Shown here: one piece after another, positions 1 through 9,877 of the stretch | How positions within the stretch are numbered: position 1 is the first letter of the stretch | Layout of the letters: the number at the start of each line of letters is the position of its first letter | Assembly (NCBI RefSeq): GCF_000239795.1 | Contig: NZ_CAFJ01000463.1 | Coordinates: 1 to 45,098, forward strand | Source of the DNA: Bradyrhizobium sp. STM 3809 | Lineage (GTDB): Bacteria > Pseudomonadota > Alphaproteobacteria > Rhizobiales > Xanthobacteraceae | Direction of reading: 5' to 3' | Length of the DNA stretch: 45,098 nt | The notes under the pieces: generated by a model | The model's input: the letters and a program-made list of their open reading frames with translations, nothing else | The model's database searches: none | What the model was told of the DNA's origin: nothing | Position numbers and translations under genes: made by a program

Positions 1-1001
1 TGGGCATCGAGATGGAGGTCGAGGAGGGTGAGACCGTGCTCGATGCTGCGTTTCGGCAGGGCATCTCGCTGATGCATGGCTGCAAGGAAGGGCAGTGCGG
101 CAGCTGCAAGTCGAAGCTCGTCGACGGCGACATCGAGCTGCTGAAATATTCGACCTTCGCGCTGCCGGACTACGAAAGCGAGAACGGTCATGTCCTGCTG
201 TGCCGGACGCACGCCTACAGCGACGTCAGCTTCGAGCTGCTGAATTACGACGAGGACATGCTGAGGCGATCGATCGCGGTCAAGACCTTCCGAGGACACG
301 TCGCAGGCATCACCGCCTTGACCTCGGACATCCGGTTGCTGGAGATCGAGATCGACAAGCCGATGAAGTTCTGGGCCGGCCAATATGTCGACCTGACGAT
401 CGACGATGGTCGCATCACCCGGGCGTTCTCGATGGCCAACGCGCCTGGCGAGGGCACGCGGCTGAGCTTCATCATCAAGAAGTACCCGAATGGCGCCTTC
501 TCGTCGCAGCTCGATGGCGGGCTCGGCGTCGGCAGCGTGGTGATGGCGAAGGGCCCCTACGGCACCTGTTTCCGGCGCGAGGAGCGGTCCGGCCCGATGC
601 TGCTGATCGGGGGCGGCTCGGGGATGTCGCCGCTCTGGTCGATCCTGGCGGATCACATTGCGAGCGGCGAACAGCGGCGGATCCGCTTCTTCTACGGCGC
701 GAGGTCGCGCGCCGACCTGTTCTATCTCGAGGAACTCGCGGCGATCGGGCGCGAGCTCAACGACTTCCGATTCGTGCCGGCGTTGTCGCACGCGACGCAG
801 GAAGATCATTGGGATGGAGAGACCGGCTTCGTGCACGAGGTCGTCGCGCGCCATCTGAAGCAGGAGAAACTGGTCGGGGAGATCGACGCCTATGCCTGCG
901 GCCCGACGCCGATGATCGACGCGGTGCTGCCGGTCCTCCAGGTCAACGGCATCGAACCGGATCACATCTATTTCGACAAGTTTACGCCGGCGATGCGATG
1001 A
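1..1001 (+). CDS. mimB: Di-iron monooxygenase reductase component, 5' end missing
   Basis: NADH-dependent reductase that passes electrons through FAD and a [2Fe-2S] centre to the di-iron hydroxylase of a soluble propane/phenol-type monooxygenase. The frame is open to the left edge, so the start lies outside; the ATG at 12 is internal, since homologues begin about ten residues earlier. Counting from that ATG, the plant-type ferredoxin cysteines are C24, C29, C32 and C64, followed by the flavin motif RAFSMAN and the nucleotide motif GGGSGMSP. This is the standard ferredoxin-FAD-NAD order of SDIMO reductases. The small subunit follows 48 bp downstream. The order reductase, small subunit, coupling protein fits MimB-C-D/PrmB-C-D rather than methane or toluene monooxygenase operons, and puts the catalytic large subunit just left of the window. 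The substrate cannot be read from this subunit. Confidence 0.9.
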   Translation, partial: GIEMEVEEGETVLDAAFRQGISLMHGCKEGQCGSCKSKLVDGDIELLKYSTFALPDYESENGHVLLCRTHAYSDVSFELLNYDEDMLRRSIAVKTFRGHVAGITALTSDIRLLEIEIDKPMKFWAGQYVDLTIDDGRITRAFSMANAPGEGTRLSFIIKKYPNGAFSSQLDGGLGVGSVVMAKGPYGTCFRREERSGPMLLIGGGSGMSPLWSILADHIASGEQRRIRFFYGARSRADLFYLEELAAIGRELNDFRFVPALSHATQEDHWDGETGFVHEVVARHLKQEKLVGEIDAYACGPTPMIDAVLPVLQVNGIEPDHIYFDKFTPAMR

Positions 1002-1049
1002 CGGCGTCCGGACATCGTCGCAATCACAACAGCAAAGAGGGAGGTCGTC

Positions 1050-2141
1050 ATGAGTGCACAGGCAAGCGGAGCCGCTGCGGAGCCGGTCGTCAAATCCGGC
1101 GCCGCAGGATCGGCGGTGTTTCCAGGTTCGGACAGCCGCAGGTACAATTATTTCGAGCCGAAGGGCCGCAAGGCGACGCATTACGAGGATATGACGGTCG
1201 ACGTCCAACCCGATCCGGAGCGCTATCTGCTGCAGGACTGGATCATCTCCTTCCCGGACGGCACGCCGACCTACAGCAAGGACTGGACGGCCGCCAAGAG
1301 CTCCAACTGGCACAAGTTCCGCGCCGTCGATCAGGAATGGGAGCGGACGCATTACCAGCGGCAGTCGACGATCTGCGGCATGGTGCAGAACACCATTGAG
1401 AACGGCCGCAAGTCCGGCGCGCCGGCGCGCTTCGATCCCGCCTGGGTGAAGATCCTGCAGAACCACCTCGGCGCCTACAAGCATGCCGAGTTCGGCCTGG
1501 GCACGTCGACCATGCAGGCGCAGCGCTATGGCTACACCCAGATGGTCAACAACGCGATCCTGACCAACTCGTCCTACAAGCTGCGCTTCGCCCAGGACAT
1601 CACGCTGTATCTCAGCGAGATCGCGCTCGACCTCCCCGGCTTCGACGTCAATGCCGGCAAGCAGCATTGGCTGGACGATCCGATCTGGCAGGGCGTGCGC
1701 AAGTCGATCGAGTCGGTGATGGGATCGAACGATTATCTGGAGCAGTATTTCGCCACCAACGTGGTGTTCGAGCCTCTTGTCGGCGAGCTGTTCCGGTCCG
1801 GCTTCCTGATGCAGGCCGCATCGGCCCAGAACGACTTCATCACGCCGGCCGTGGTCTCCGCGGCGGAGGCCGACTACGAGCGCAACCTCGCCAACACGGT
1901 CGAGCTGTTCCACATCCTCGGCACCGATGCGCAGCATGCGGCGCACAACATCGCGCTGTTCAACAAATGGCTGGCCAAGCATGCCGAGCTCGCGCTCGAC
2001 GCCGCCAACCGGCTGCAACCGATCTGGTCGCAGCCGCGGGTCAAGGTCGTCTCGTTCAACGATGCCCTGAGCCAAGCCAAGAACCGCATCAGGGGCATCG
2101 CCGCCGAGCTTGGCCTGACGGTTCCGGCCAGCCTAGCCTAG
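1050..2141 (+). CDS. mimC: Di-iron monooxygenase hydroxylase small (beta) subunit
   Basis: Beta subunit of the soluble di-iron monooxygenase hydroxylase. It is an all-helical ferritin-like fold that packs against the catalytic alpha subunit and carries no di-iron ligands of its own. The 363-residue length fits the family. Recognisable conserved stretches are the N-terminal RRYNYFEPKGRKATHYEDM segment and the mid-protein HAEFGLG and LRFAQD blocks. The start is supported by a GGGAGG ribosome site at 1037-1042, eight bases before the ATG. It lies between the reductase and the coupling protein in one transcription unit. Like all group 5 SDIMO small subunits it should be inactive alone. I am confident of the family, less of the substrate (propane, acetone and phenol are the known alternatives). 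Confidence 0.9.
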   Translation: MSAQASGAAAEPVVKSGAAGSAVFPGSDSRRYNYFEPKGRKATHYEDMTVDVQPDPERYLLQDWIISFPDGTPTYSKDWTAAKSSNWHKFRAVDQEWERTHYQRQSTICGMVQNTIENGRKSGAPARFDPAWVKILQNHLGAYKHAEFGLGTSTMQAQRYGYTQMVNNAILTNSSYKLRFAQDITLYLSEIALDLPGFDVNAGKQHWLDDPIWQGVRKSIESVMGSNDYLEQYFATNVVFEPLVGELFRSGFLMQAASAQNDFITPAVVSAAEADYERNLANTVELFHILGTDAQHAAHNIALFNKWLAKHAELALDAANRLQPIWSQPRVKVVSFNDALSQAKNRIRGIAAELGLTVPASLA

Positions 2142-2183
2142 CCGCTGTCCACGCCCTTCACTCAATTCGTCAGGAGAACGACC

Positions 2184-2540
2184 ATGATGCAGGAAGCCGA
2201 CAACATCTTCAAACCGATGAAGGACATCACGTTCGAGGACACGGTGTCCCACCAATGCGGGGTGACCATGAACGACAGCGTCGAGGCGCGCGCCATCGCC
2301 GACGTCATGAGCCGCCACGACCATATCACCGTGACCTACATGCCGGCGATGATCCGGATCGACGGCATCGGCAAGATGGAATTCAAGATGGACGAGATCT
2401 CGGAGGAGCTCGGCCGCGAGATGACGCCGCATCTGTTCGAGATCGCGACATCCACGCATTACGGCCGGATGGTGATGGTCGACGACAACACGGTCGTGCT
2501 GTTCGGCGACATGAACGAGATGATGAAATACATCGCCTGA
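2184..2540 (+). CDS. mimD: Monooxygenase coupling/effector protein, MmoB/DmpM family
   Basis: Small cofactor-free regulatory protein that binds the hydroxylase and couples NADH oxidation to substrate oxygenation. Its 118 residues match the MmoB/DmpM family. The N-terminal half carries a VSHQCGVTMNDSVEARAIAD segment, in which family members show a conserved GVxMxxSxEA-like pattern, and the C-terminal half ends in the short beta segments expected. The start is ATG 2184 with an AGGAG site at 2172-2176; the next codon is also ATG (2187), so either could be used. It follows the small subunit by 42 bp. A strong GC hairpin immediately downstream (2556-2582) separates it from the amidohydrolase and may set different expression levels for catalytic and accessory genes. 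Confidence 0.88.
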   Translation: MMQEADNIFKPMKDITFEDTVSHQCGVTMNDSVEARAIADVMSRHDHITVTYMPAMIRIDGIGKMEFKMDEISEELGREMTPHLFEIATSTHYGRMVMVDDNTVVLFGDMNEMMKYIA

Positions 2541-2555
2541 CCGGCGCCTGCGGAT

Positions 2556-2582
2556 GCCCGGCCGGCTTCGCGCCGGCCGGGC
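2556..2582 (+). other. Perfect 11-bp GC hairpin between coupling protein and amidohydrolase genes
   Basis: GCCCGGCCGGC (2556-2566) and GCCGGCCGGGC (2572-2582) are exact reverse complements around a five-base TTCGC loop. No T-tract follows, so it is not a classical intrinsic terminator. It is better read as an mRNA-stabilising or attenuating structure 16 bp after the coupling-protein stop. Confidence 0.7.
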
Positions 2583-2645
2583 CAAGCTGGCTCTGCCATC
2601 AACGGCAGGCCTCATCACAATCAATCTGGGAGCGGGAGACGCGCG

Positions 2646-3683
2646 ATGTACAGGACGGCTGCGGGCGACGAGATATTCGTGATCGACGGGCACACCCACT
2701 TCTGGGACGGCAGCCCGGCCAACCAGAAGAACATTCACGGCAAGCAGTTCATCGACTGCTTCTATGCCTACCACGCCAACCTCAGCCCGCCCTCGGAGAA
2801 GTGGGAAAAGGAGAAGTTCGAGAAATACGACGCCAAGACGATGTTCGACGATCTGTTCGTGTCGGGCTATGACGACATGGCGATCCTGCAGCCGACATAC
2901 CTGACCGACTTCTACAAGAACGGGTTCAACACCACCGAGCGCAACGCCGCGATGAAGAAGAGCCATCCCGACCGCTTCATCCTCAACGGTGCGTTCGATC
3001 CGCGGGACGGCAGCAAGGGCCTCGAGGATCTGCACGCGCTGGCGGAAAAGTACAAGCTGCAGGGCGTCAAGCTGTACACGGCGGAATGGCGCGGAGAATC
3101 CAAGGGCTACAAGCTCTCCGACAAGGACTCCTACAAATACATCGAGGCGGCTCAGAAGCTCGGCATCAAGAACATCCACGTTCACAAGGGACCGACGATC
3201 ATCCCCTTGAACCGTGATGCATTCGATGTCGCCGACATCGACGATGTCGCCACCTCCTTCCAGGATCTCAACTTCATCGTCGAACATTGCGGGCTGCCGC
3301 GGCTGGACGATTTCTGCTGGATCGCCACCCAGGAGACCAACGTCTATGCGGGCATTGCCGTGGCCTTGCCGTTCATTCATTCGCGGCCAGGCTATTTCGC
3401 CCATGTGATGTCGGAGCTGCTGTTCTGGCTCGGGCCGGACAAGATCCTCTATGGCAGCGACTACGGCATCTGGACGCCGAAATGGCTGATCGACAAGTTC
3501 ATGGCGTTCGAGATTCCGGAGGATCTCACCAAGGAGACCGGCTCCGTCCTGACCCTGGAGAACAAGACCAAGATCCTCGGTCTCAACGCCGCGCGGCTCT
3601 ACGGCATCGACGTCGAAGCCCAGAAGAAGAAGATCCGCGCCGGCGGTGGCTACGCGCATCTGTCCCAGCCCGTGCCGGCGTGA
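2646..3683 (+). CDS. Amidohydrolase 2-family metal-dependent hydrolase of the monooxygenase cluster
   Basis: TIM-barrel metal hydrolase or decarboxylase of the amidohydrolase-2 family (ACMSD/gamma-resorcylate decarboxylase relatives). Visible family marks are the N-terminal DGHTHFWDG segment (HxH metal ligands at about residues 17-19), the IVEHCGLPRLDDF strand and the ILYGSDYGIWTPKW block, where an Asp ligand is expected. Length is 345 residues. A ribosome site GGGAG precedes the ATG by about ten bases. From memory, such a gene accompanies mim/prm-type monooxygenase operons in both actinobacteria and rhizobia. Its reaction there has not, to my knowledge, been fixed; it may process the oxygenation product or be needed for enzyme assembly. 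The next gene begins within six bases of its stop, which indicates co-translation. Confidence 0.85.
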   Translation: MYRTAAGDEIFVIDGHTHFWDGSPANQKNIHGKQFIDCFYAYHANLSPPSEKWEKEKFEKYDAKTMFDDLFVSGYDDMAILQPTYLTDFYKNGFNTTERNAAMKKSHPDRFILNGAFDPRDGSKGLEDLHALAEKYKLQGVKLYTAEWRGESKGYKLSDKDSYKYIEAAQKLGIKNIHVHKGPTIIPLNRDAFDVADIDDVATSFQDLNFIVEHCGLPRLDDFCWIATQETNVYAGIAVALPFIHSRPGYFAHVMSELLFWLGPDKILYGSDYGIWTPKWLIDKFMAFEIPEDLTKETGSVLTLENKTKILGLNAARLYGIDVEAQKKKIRAGGGYAHLSQPVPA

Positions 3684-3688
3684 ATGCC

Positions 3689-4477
3689 ATGAGCGGGCGG
3701 ATCATATCGAGCCTGCCGGGAGATCACCGGCAGGCGGAGCATTGGCAGGTCGACACAAGGCAGGCCGATGTGTGGGCCTCGCTGCGGCGAGTCATGGATC
3801 CTGAGCTCGACGAGTCGGTCGTCGATCTCAACTTCGTCACCAGGGCCGAGGTGGACGGAAGCAACCACGTCCACATCGAATTCCGGCTTCCGACCTATTG
3901 GTGTGCCGCGAACTTTTCGTTCCTGATGGCGGACGACATGCGGCGCGCGGTGGGTACGCTGGACTGGGTCACCGGCGTCAGCGTGGTGCTCGGCGAGCAC
4001 ATGTATGCGGACACGATCAATGCCGGGCTGGCGCGCGGCTTGTCGTTCCAGGAGACATTCGGGGGCGAGGCCGATGGCGACTTGGAGGAGCTGCGGCGGA
4101 CGTTCCTCGTCAAGGCGTTCCAGCGCCGCCAGGTCGCCTTGCTCAATCATCTCACCGGCACCGGGCATTCGCCGCAGACGCTCACGGCCCTCACTTTGTT
4201 CGAGCTTCGTGGCCTCCCGGTCGACGACGAGGGCGGCCGTTTGAGGCAACGTTATCTCGAGCGGCGCGATGTGGTGGCGGCGGCGCGCGACGAGATGCCG
4301 GCCTTCGTCGACGCCGCGGGATTGCCCCTGAGCGCCGAGCGCTTTACCGCCTACGTCTCGGGCTTGCGCCGTGTCTGCGTCAATGCCGAGTTCAACGGCG
4401 CGCTGTGCCGCGGCCTCCTGTCAGTGCGGTTCGATCTGGAGACGCCGTTCGTTCCGAAAGCACGTGCCTCGGCCTGA
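3689..4477 (+). CDS. DUF59/MIP18-like protein with unassigned C-terminal region
   Basis: The N-terminal third (about residues 25-110) resembles the DUF59/MIP18/PaaD fold used in iron-sulfur or metal-centre assembly: a DPELDESVVDLNFV segment (family DPE-x-x-x-x-V-x-L/D-L pattern) followed by a beta segment and a cysteine in YWCAANFSFLM. The remaining 150 residues, rich in charged helices, I cannot assign. Placement in a di-iron monooxygenase operon between an amidohydrolase and a dedicated GroEL suggests a part in maturing the monooxygenase metal centre or its Fe-S reductase. ATG 3689 is chosen; a GTG at 3680 overlaps the upstream stop and would give a slightly longer product and direct translational coupling. 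Family assignment is good, role is inference. Confidence 0.75.
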   Translation: MSGRIISSLPGDHRQAEHWQVDTRQADVWASLRRVMDPELDESVVDLNFVTRAEVDGSNHVHIEFRLPTYWCAANFSFLMADDMRRAVGTLDWVTGVSVVLGEHMYADTINAGLARGLSFQETFGGEADGDLEELRRTFLVKAFQRRQVALLNHLTGTGHSPQTLTALTLFELRGLPVDDEGGRLRQRYLERRDVVAAARDEMPAFVDAAGLPLSAERFTAYVSGLRRVCVNAEFNGALCRGLLSVRFDLETPFVPKARASA

Positions 4478-4550
4478 CCGGCCGGGGAGACAACAAAAAG
4501 TCGCGCCGGTCAGCACGGCAAAAAGAGCAGGCCAGAGGGAGGTTGAGACC

Positions 4551-6179
4551 ATGCCGAAGATCATGCTGCATGACGAGGCGGCGCGGGCCGCATTGGGACG
4601 GGGCGTCGCCAAGCTCGCCAAGGCGGTGCGCGGCACGCTGGGTCCGAAGGGAATGAACGCGATCATGGACCGCCCGATCGGGACGCCGATCGTGTCGCGC
4701 GACGGCGTCAGCATCGCCGCCGAGATCGAGCTGGAATGTCCGTTCGAGAACATGGGCGCGCAGGTGCTGCGCGAGGTCTCGAAGCAGACCAATGACACCG
4801 CGGGCGACGGCACCACCACGGCCACGGTGCTGGCCGACGTGCTGGTGCAGGACGGGCTGAAATGCCTCGCAGCAGGTGCCAATCCGGTGGAACTGGTCGA
4901 GGGACTCGAGCTTGCGGTGGCGGAGACGATCAAGCAACTGAAGCGCTCCGCGATCGCCGTGCAGGGCTCGGCGGGCCTGCGCGCGGTCGCGAGCATCGCG
5001 GCCAATGATGCCGCGCTCGGCGACATGGTCGCGGAAGCTTTCGAGCGCGCGGGCACGCACGGCATCGTCGCGGTCGAATATGGCAGCACGGTCCAGACCA
5101 CGCTCGAAGTGATCGAAGGCATGGCGTTCGAGCGCGGCTATCTCTCGCACCACATGGTGACGGATGTGGAGCGCATGCAGGTGGTGCTCGACAATCCGTT
5201 CATCCTGATGACGGACCACAAGATCCAGAGCGGCGAGCAGCTCGCCGGCGTGATCTCGCTGGTCGAGAAGAGCGGCAGGCCGCTGTTGATCATCGCCGAG
5301 GAAGTCGCGCCGGTCGTGATCATGCAGCTCCTTGCGCGTCGCGAGAAGAACAACTTCAAGGTCGCCGCCATCCATCCGCCGGAGTTCGGCCATTGGCGCA
5401 AGGCCATGCTGGAGGATATCGCGATCACCACGGGCGGACGCGTGATCTCGGTCGATCTTGGCGGGCGGCTGGAAAAGGCCGAGCTGCAGGATCTCGGCGC
5501 CGCGCGGCAGGTCCGGATCTCCGCTTCCAAGACCCTGATCACGGCCGGCGCGGGCGATCCGGACAGAATTTCCGCGCGCCGTGAGCAGGTGATGCGGCAA
5601 TATGAGGCGGCGCCGGAGAACATCGAGCGCGACAAGTTCCAGGAGCGCATCGCCAAACTGTCGGGTGGCACGGCGATGATCCTCGCCGGTGGAGCAACGC
5701 CCGTCGAGCAGAAGCGCCGCACGCAGTTGATCGAGGACGCGATCAATGCGACGCGGGCAGCGATCGAGGAGGGCATCGTGCCCGGCGGCGGCTTCGCGCT
5801 GCTCAAGGCGGCGCCGAAGCTCGACGAGCTGATCAAGGGGCTGGACGGCAGTGTGCGGCAGGGCGCCGAGCTGCTGCAGCGGTCGCTGAGCCGGCCGTTA
5901 TTCCACATCGCCTCGAACGCGGGCCTGGACGCCGAGGCGGAGGTGAGGAAGGTGGCGAAGGGCGCCAACGGCCACGGCCTCGACGCGCGCAACGGCGCCT
6001 CGGTCGATCTCGTCAAGGCCGGTATCATCGATCCCGTCAAGGTCTGCTACAGCGCGGTGCGCAACGCCGCCTCCGTCGCCGGGCTGATCCTGACGACGCA
6101 GACATTGATCGCCAAGAAGCCGGACGATTACGACCCCACCGCGGGCCCGGCCCTGGGTGGCGGCGCGGAGCTGCTGTAA
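4551..6179 (+). CDS. groL: Cluster-dedicated GroEL-type chaperonin (MimG-like)
   Basis: A 60-kDa group I chaperonin subunit of 542 residues. ATP-site motifs are intact: TLGPKG at 29-34 and AGDGTTTAT around the catalytic aspartate D86. It lacks the Gly-Gly-Met repeat tail of housekeeping GroEL and ends in GGGAELL. No groES lies beside it, so it must borrow the cell's co-chaperonin. The start is ATG 4551, with GGGAGG at 4538-4543; the frame is open further upstream but overlaps the preceding gene. Published work on mycobacterial MimABCD showed that a GroEL-like protein, MimG, encoded in the same cluster is needed for productive folding of the hydroxylase large subunit. By position and divergence this copy should do the same job. 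A GC hairpin at 6206-6225 follows the gene. Confidence 0.92.
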   Translation: MPKIMLHDEAARAALGRGVAKLAKAVRGTLGPKGMNAIMDRPIGTPIVSRDGVSIAAEIELECPFENMGAQVLREVSKQTNDTAGDGTTTATVLADVLVQDGLKCLAAGANPVELVEGLELAVAETIKQLKRSAIAVQGSAGLRAVASIAANDAALGDMVAEAFERAGTHGIVAVEYGSTVQTTLEVIEGMAFERGYLSHHMVTDVERMQVVLDNPFILMTDHKIQSGEQLAGVISLVEKSGRPLLIIAEEVAPVVIMQLLARREKNNFKVAAIHPPEFGHWRKAMLEDIAITTGGRVISVDLGGRLEKAELQDLGAARQVRISASKTLITAGAGDPDRISARREQVMRQYEAAPENIERDKFQERIAKLSGGTAMILAGGATPVEQKRRTQLIEDAINATRAAIEEGIVPGGGFALLKAAPKLDELIKGLDGSVRQGAELLQRSLSRPLFHIASNAGLDAEAEVRKVAKGANGHGLDARNGASVDLVKAGIIDPVKVCYSAVRNAASVAGLILTTQTLIAKKPDDYDPTAGPALGGGAELL

Positions 6180-6205
6180 GCGCGCGCGGCCTGCGCAGGA
6201 AACTG

Positions 6206-6225
6206 GCCGGGCGTTCGCGCCCGGC
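6206..6225 (+). terminator. Candidate terminator hairpin after groEL
   Basis: GCCGGGCG (6206-6213) and CGCCCGGC (6218-6225) form an exact 8-bp stem closed by the stable TTCG tetraloop. The T-rich stretch only appears about 14-30 bases later (CTTGCGTCTCTTCTTT), so termination may be weak. It sits between convergent genes and can act on the groEL transcript or the regulator transcript. Confidence 0.5.
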
Positions 6226-6299
6226 TCGGGCTGGCCGATCTTGCGTCTCTTCTTTCCAGTCTCGTCACGGAGACGGGCGACGCTGAGCAGAGCGGCGGA

Positions 6300-8231
<1,932 letters not shown>

Positions 8232-8283
8232 TCCGGTTCCTCCAACGTGTCGATGCCCGCTGCCCCCGTCGCTTTGCGATCAA

Positions 8284-8350
8284 ACATCCGCGGCGGATGT
8301 CGTGGCCCACAGGCCACGCATCAGCCGCAATCGTCGAACCGCTCGAGCGT
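8284..8350. promoter_or_regulatory. Cluster of palindromes upstream of the sigma-54 activator gene
   Basis: Within 67 bp there are three symmetrical elements: ACATCCGC-G-GCGGATGT (8284-8300, exact 8-bp arms), CGTGGCC-CACA-GGCCACG (8301-8318, exact 7-bp arms) and the 10-bp palindrome CGCTCGAGCG (near 8340-8350). They begin 53 bp upstream of the activator start codon and could be protein-binding sites controlling it or the remnant gene on the other side. No promoter hexamers stand out. Confidence 0.4.
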
Positions 8351-8539
8351 TTCGAACCTGATACCTCCAAAATGTCGGAAAACAGCAGCGCGTGCGACGA
8401 CGCGGGCGACGAGCTCGGCCCGTCAACCACCTTGCTCGCGTTTCACATCCCCGACGTTCCAGCGCTTCGACGGCGCTGATAATGCCTGACCTTATACGCG
8501 TTGGTCGATCGCGCAAAGCCGAACTCATCGCGTTGCCGA

Positions 8540-9382
8540 TCAATCATGCGACAATTTGAACGAGCATCGTATCTGTTCTGTCCAGCACCGTTGACGCCCC
8601 GCGGTTTTACGCACGAGGAGCTGATCGACGGCACCGAGTTGCGCCGGCTGGTGCCGGCCGTGGCGGAGAGCTGTCCGGGCGGCGTGGTGTCGCGCCGCGA
8701 CGGCGCGGCGCAGCCGGCGCGGACCACGACGGCCTTCCGCCGCAAGGCGGAGCAGCTCGGCACCACCATTCGCGAAGGCGTCCTCGCAACGAACATTCGA
8801 AAAGAGCAGGGCCGGTGGCATGTCGACGTCGGCGCGGAGACCTTTGCGGCACCGGTGCTGGTCAACGCCGCCGGCGCCTGGGCCGGGCGGATCGCGGCGC
8901 TGCTCGGCGAGCCGGTGCCGGTCGAGACCATCGCGCCGATGCTGATGATCACCTCGCCGGTCGCGCATTTCATCGATCCCGTCGTGATCCTGCGCGGCCG
9001 CAAGCTGTCGTTCAAGCAGTTCCCGAACGGCACCGTGCTGATCGGCGGCGGCCATCTCGCCACGCCGGATCAGGACCGCAACGAGACCGTGCTCGACTGG
9101 CGCAAGCTCGCGGAGAGCGCGCGCACCGTCGCCGAGCTGTTCGAGGTGATGCGCGGCGCCACCATCACGCGCGCCTGGGCCGGCATCGAGGCGCGGATGC
9201 GCGACGACATCCCGGTGTTCGGTCCGAGCGCACTGCACGAGGGGCTGTATCATCAGTTCGGCTTCTCGGCGCATGGCTTCCAGCTCGGTCCCGGCGCCGG
9301 CGCGGTCATGGCCGAGCTGATCGTCCATGGCGGCACGCAGACCCGCATCAGCGGGCTCAGCATCGCGCGTTTTTCGCAATGA
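8540..9382 (+). pseudogene. N-terminally truncated FAD-dependent amino-acid oxidase (DAO family)
   Basis: The frame encodes the C-terminal two thirds of a DAO-family flavoenzyme: the stretch LVNAAGAWAGRIAALLG (typical of the second half of the FAD domain), the RAWAGIEARMRDDIPVFGP segment and a C-terminal GFSAHGFQLGPGAGAVMAE block that closes the FAD site. The dinucleotide-binding GxGxxG at the N terminus and roughly the first 130 residues are missing, and I found no in-frame copy of them upstream, where the sequence no longer looks coding. There is no convincing start or ribosome site. It is therefore most likely a decayed deaminating oxidase. The intact RidA gene directly downstream fits an original operon, since RidA removes the enamine/imine products of such enzymes. 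A short functional protein cannot be ruled out. Confidence 0.7.
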
Positions 9383-9408
9383 TCCATCACCACCAGCATG
9401 AGGACCGC

Positions 9409-9756
9409 ATGACCATCACCCGCAAGATCCGCTCGGCCATTCATCACCGCATCGTCGAGGCCAACGGCTTCGTCTTCATCGGCGGCACCATCGCCGACGA
9501 CACCTCGGTGTCGATGGGCGAGCAGACCCGCAACATCCTCGGCAAGATCGACGGGTTCCTGAAGGAGGCGGGCACCGACAAGTCGCGCGTCGTCTCGGGC
9601 CAGATCTTCGTGACGGATCTGTCGAAGAAGAAGGAGATGGATGCGGCCTGGACCGCGTTCTTCGGCGACGATCTGCCGGTCCGCGCCACCGTCGGCGTCT
9701 CCGACCTCGGCGGCGGCGCGCTGATCGAGATCGTGATCACCGCCGTCAAGGGCTGA
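9409..9756 (+). CDS. RidA-family protein (YjgF/YER057c/UK114)
   Basis: A 115-residue protein of the RidA family: trimeric enzymes that hydrolyse reactive enamines and imines released by PLP- or FAD-dependent amino-acid catabolism, and protect other enzymes from them. Typical segments are the N-terminal HRIVEANGFVFIGG strand, the central QTRNILGKIDGFLKEAG helix and the RATVGVSDLGGGALIEIVI C-terminal strand. Catalytic RidA proper has an Arg in a VARLP/ARxxx motif; here the corresponding place reads PVRATVGVSDL, so an Arg is present, but subfamily activity is uncertain. It begins 26 bp after the broken oxidase gene and ends just before a strong hairpin. It appears intact and may outlive its former partner. 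Confidence 0.88.
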   Translation: MTITRKIRSAIHHRIVEANGFVFIGGTIADDTSVSMGEQTRNILGKIDGFLKEAGTDKSRVVSGQIFVTDLSKKKEMDAAWTAFFGDDLPVRATVGVSDLGGGALIEIVITAVKG

Positions 9757-9778
9757 GCATCAAACGATCGATCGGTCG

Positions 9779-9808
9779 ATGACGCGCGGGGCTCGCTTCG
9801 CGCGTCAT
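9779..9808 (+). terminator. Intrinsic terminator-like hairpin after the RidA gene
   Basis: ATGACGCGCG (9779-9788) pairs exactly with CGCGCGTCAT (9799-9808) around a ten-base loop. It is followed by TTTGCTTTCC, a modest T-rich tail. It lies 22 bp past the RidA stop, consistent with ending that transcript. Confidence 0.6.
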
Positions 9809-9877
9809 TTGCTTTCCGGACGAATCCGATCGAACATGGCGGCTCTCTCATCGCACGGGCCAGGAGAAGCCAGCCGC

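Noticed and set aside
2133..3659. A 508-codon minus-strand open frame opposite the coupling protein and amidohydrolase
   Set aside because: Antisense to genes with clear family motifs; no start signal or domain.
4551..6179. Housekeeping groESL locus
   Set aside because: No groES is adjacent, the Gly-Gly-Met tail is absent, and the gene sits in a monooxygenase operon.
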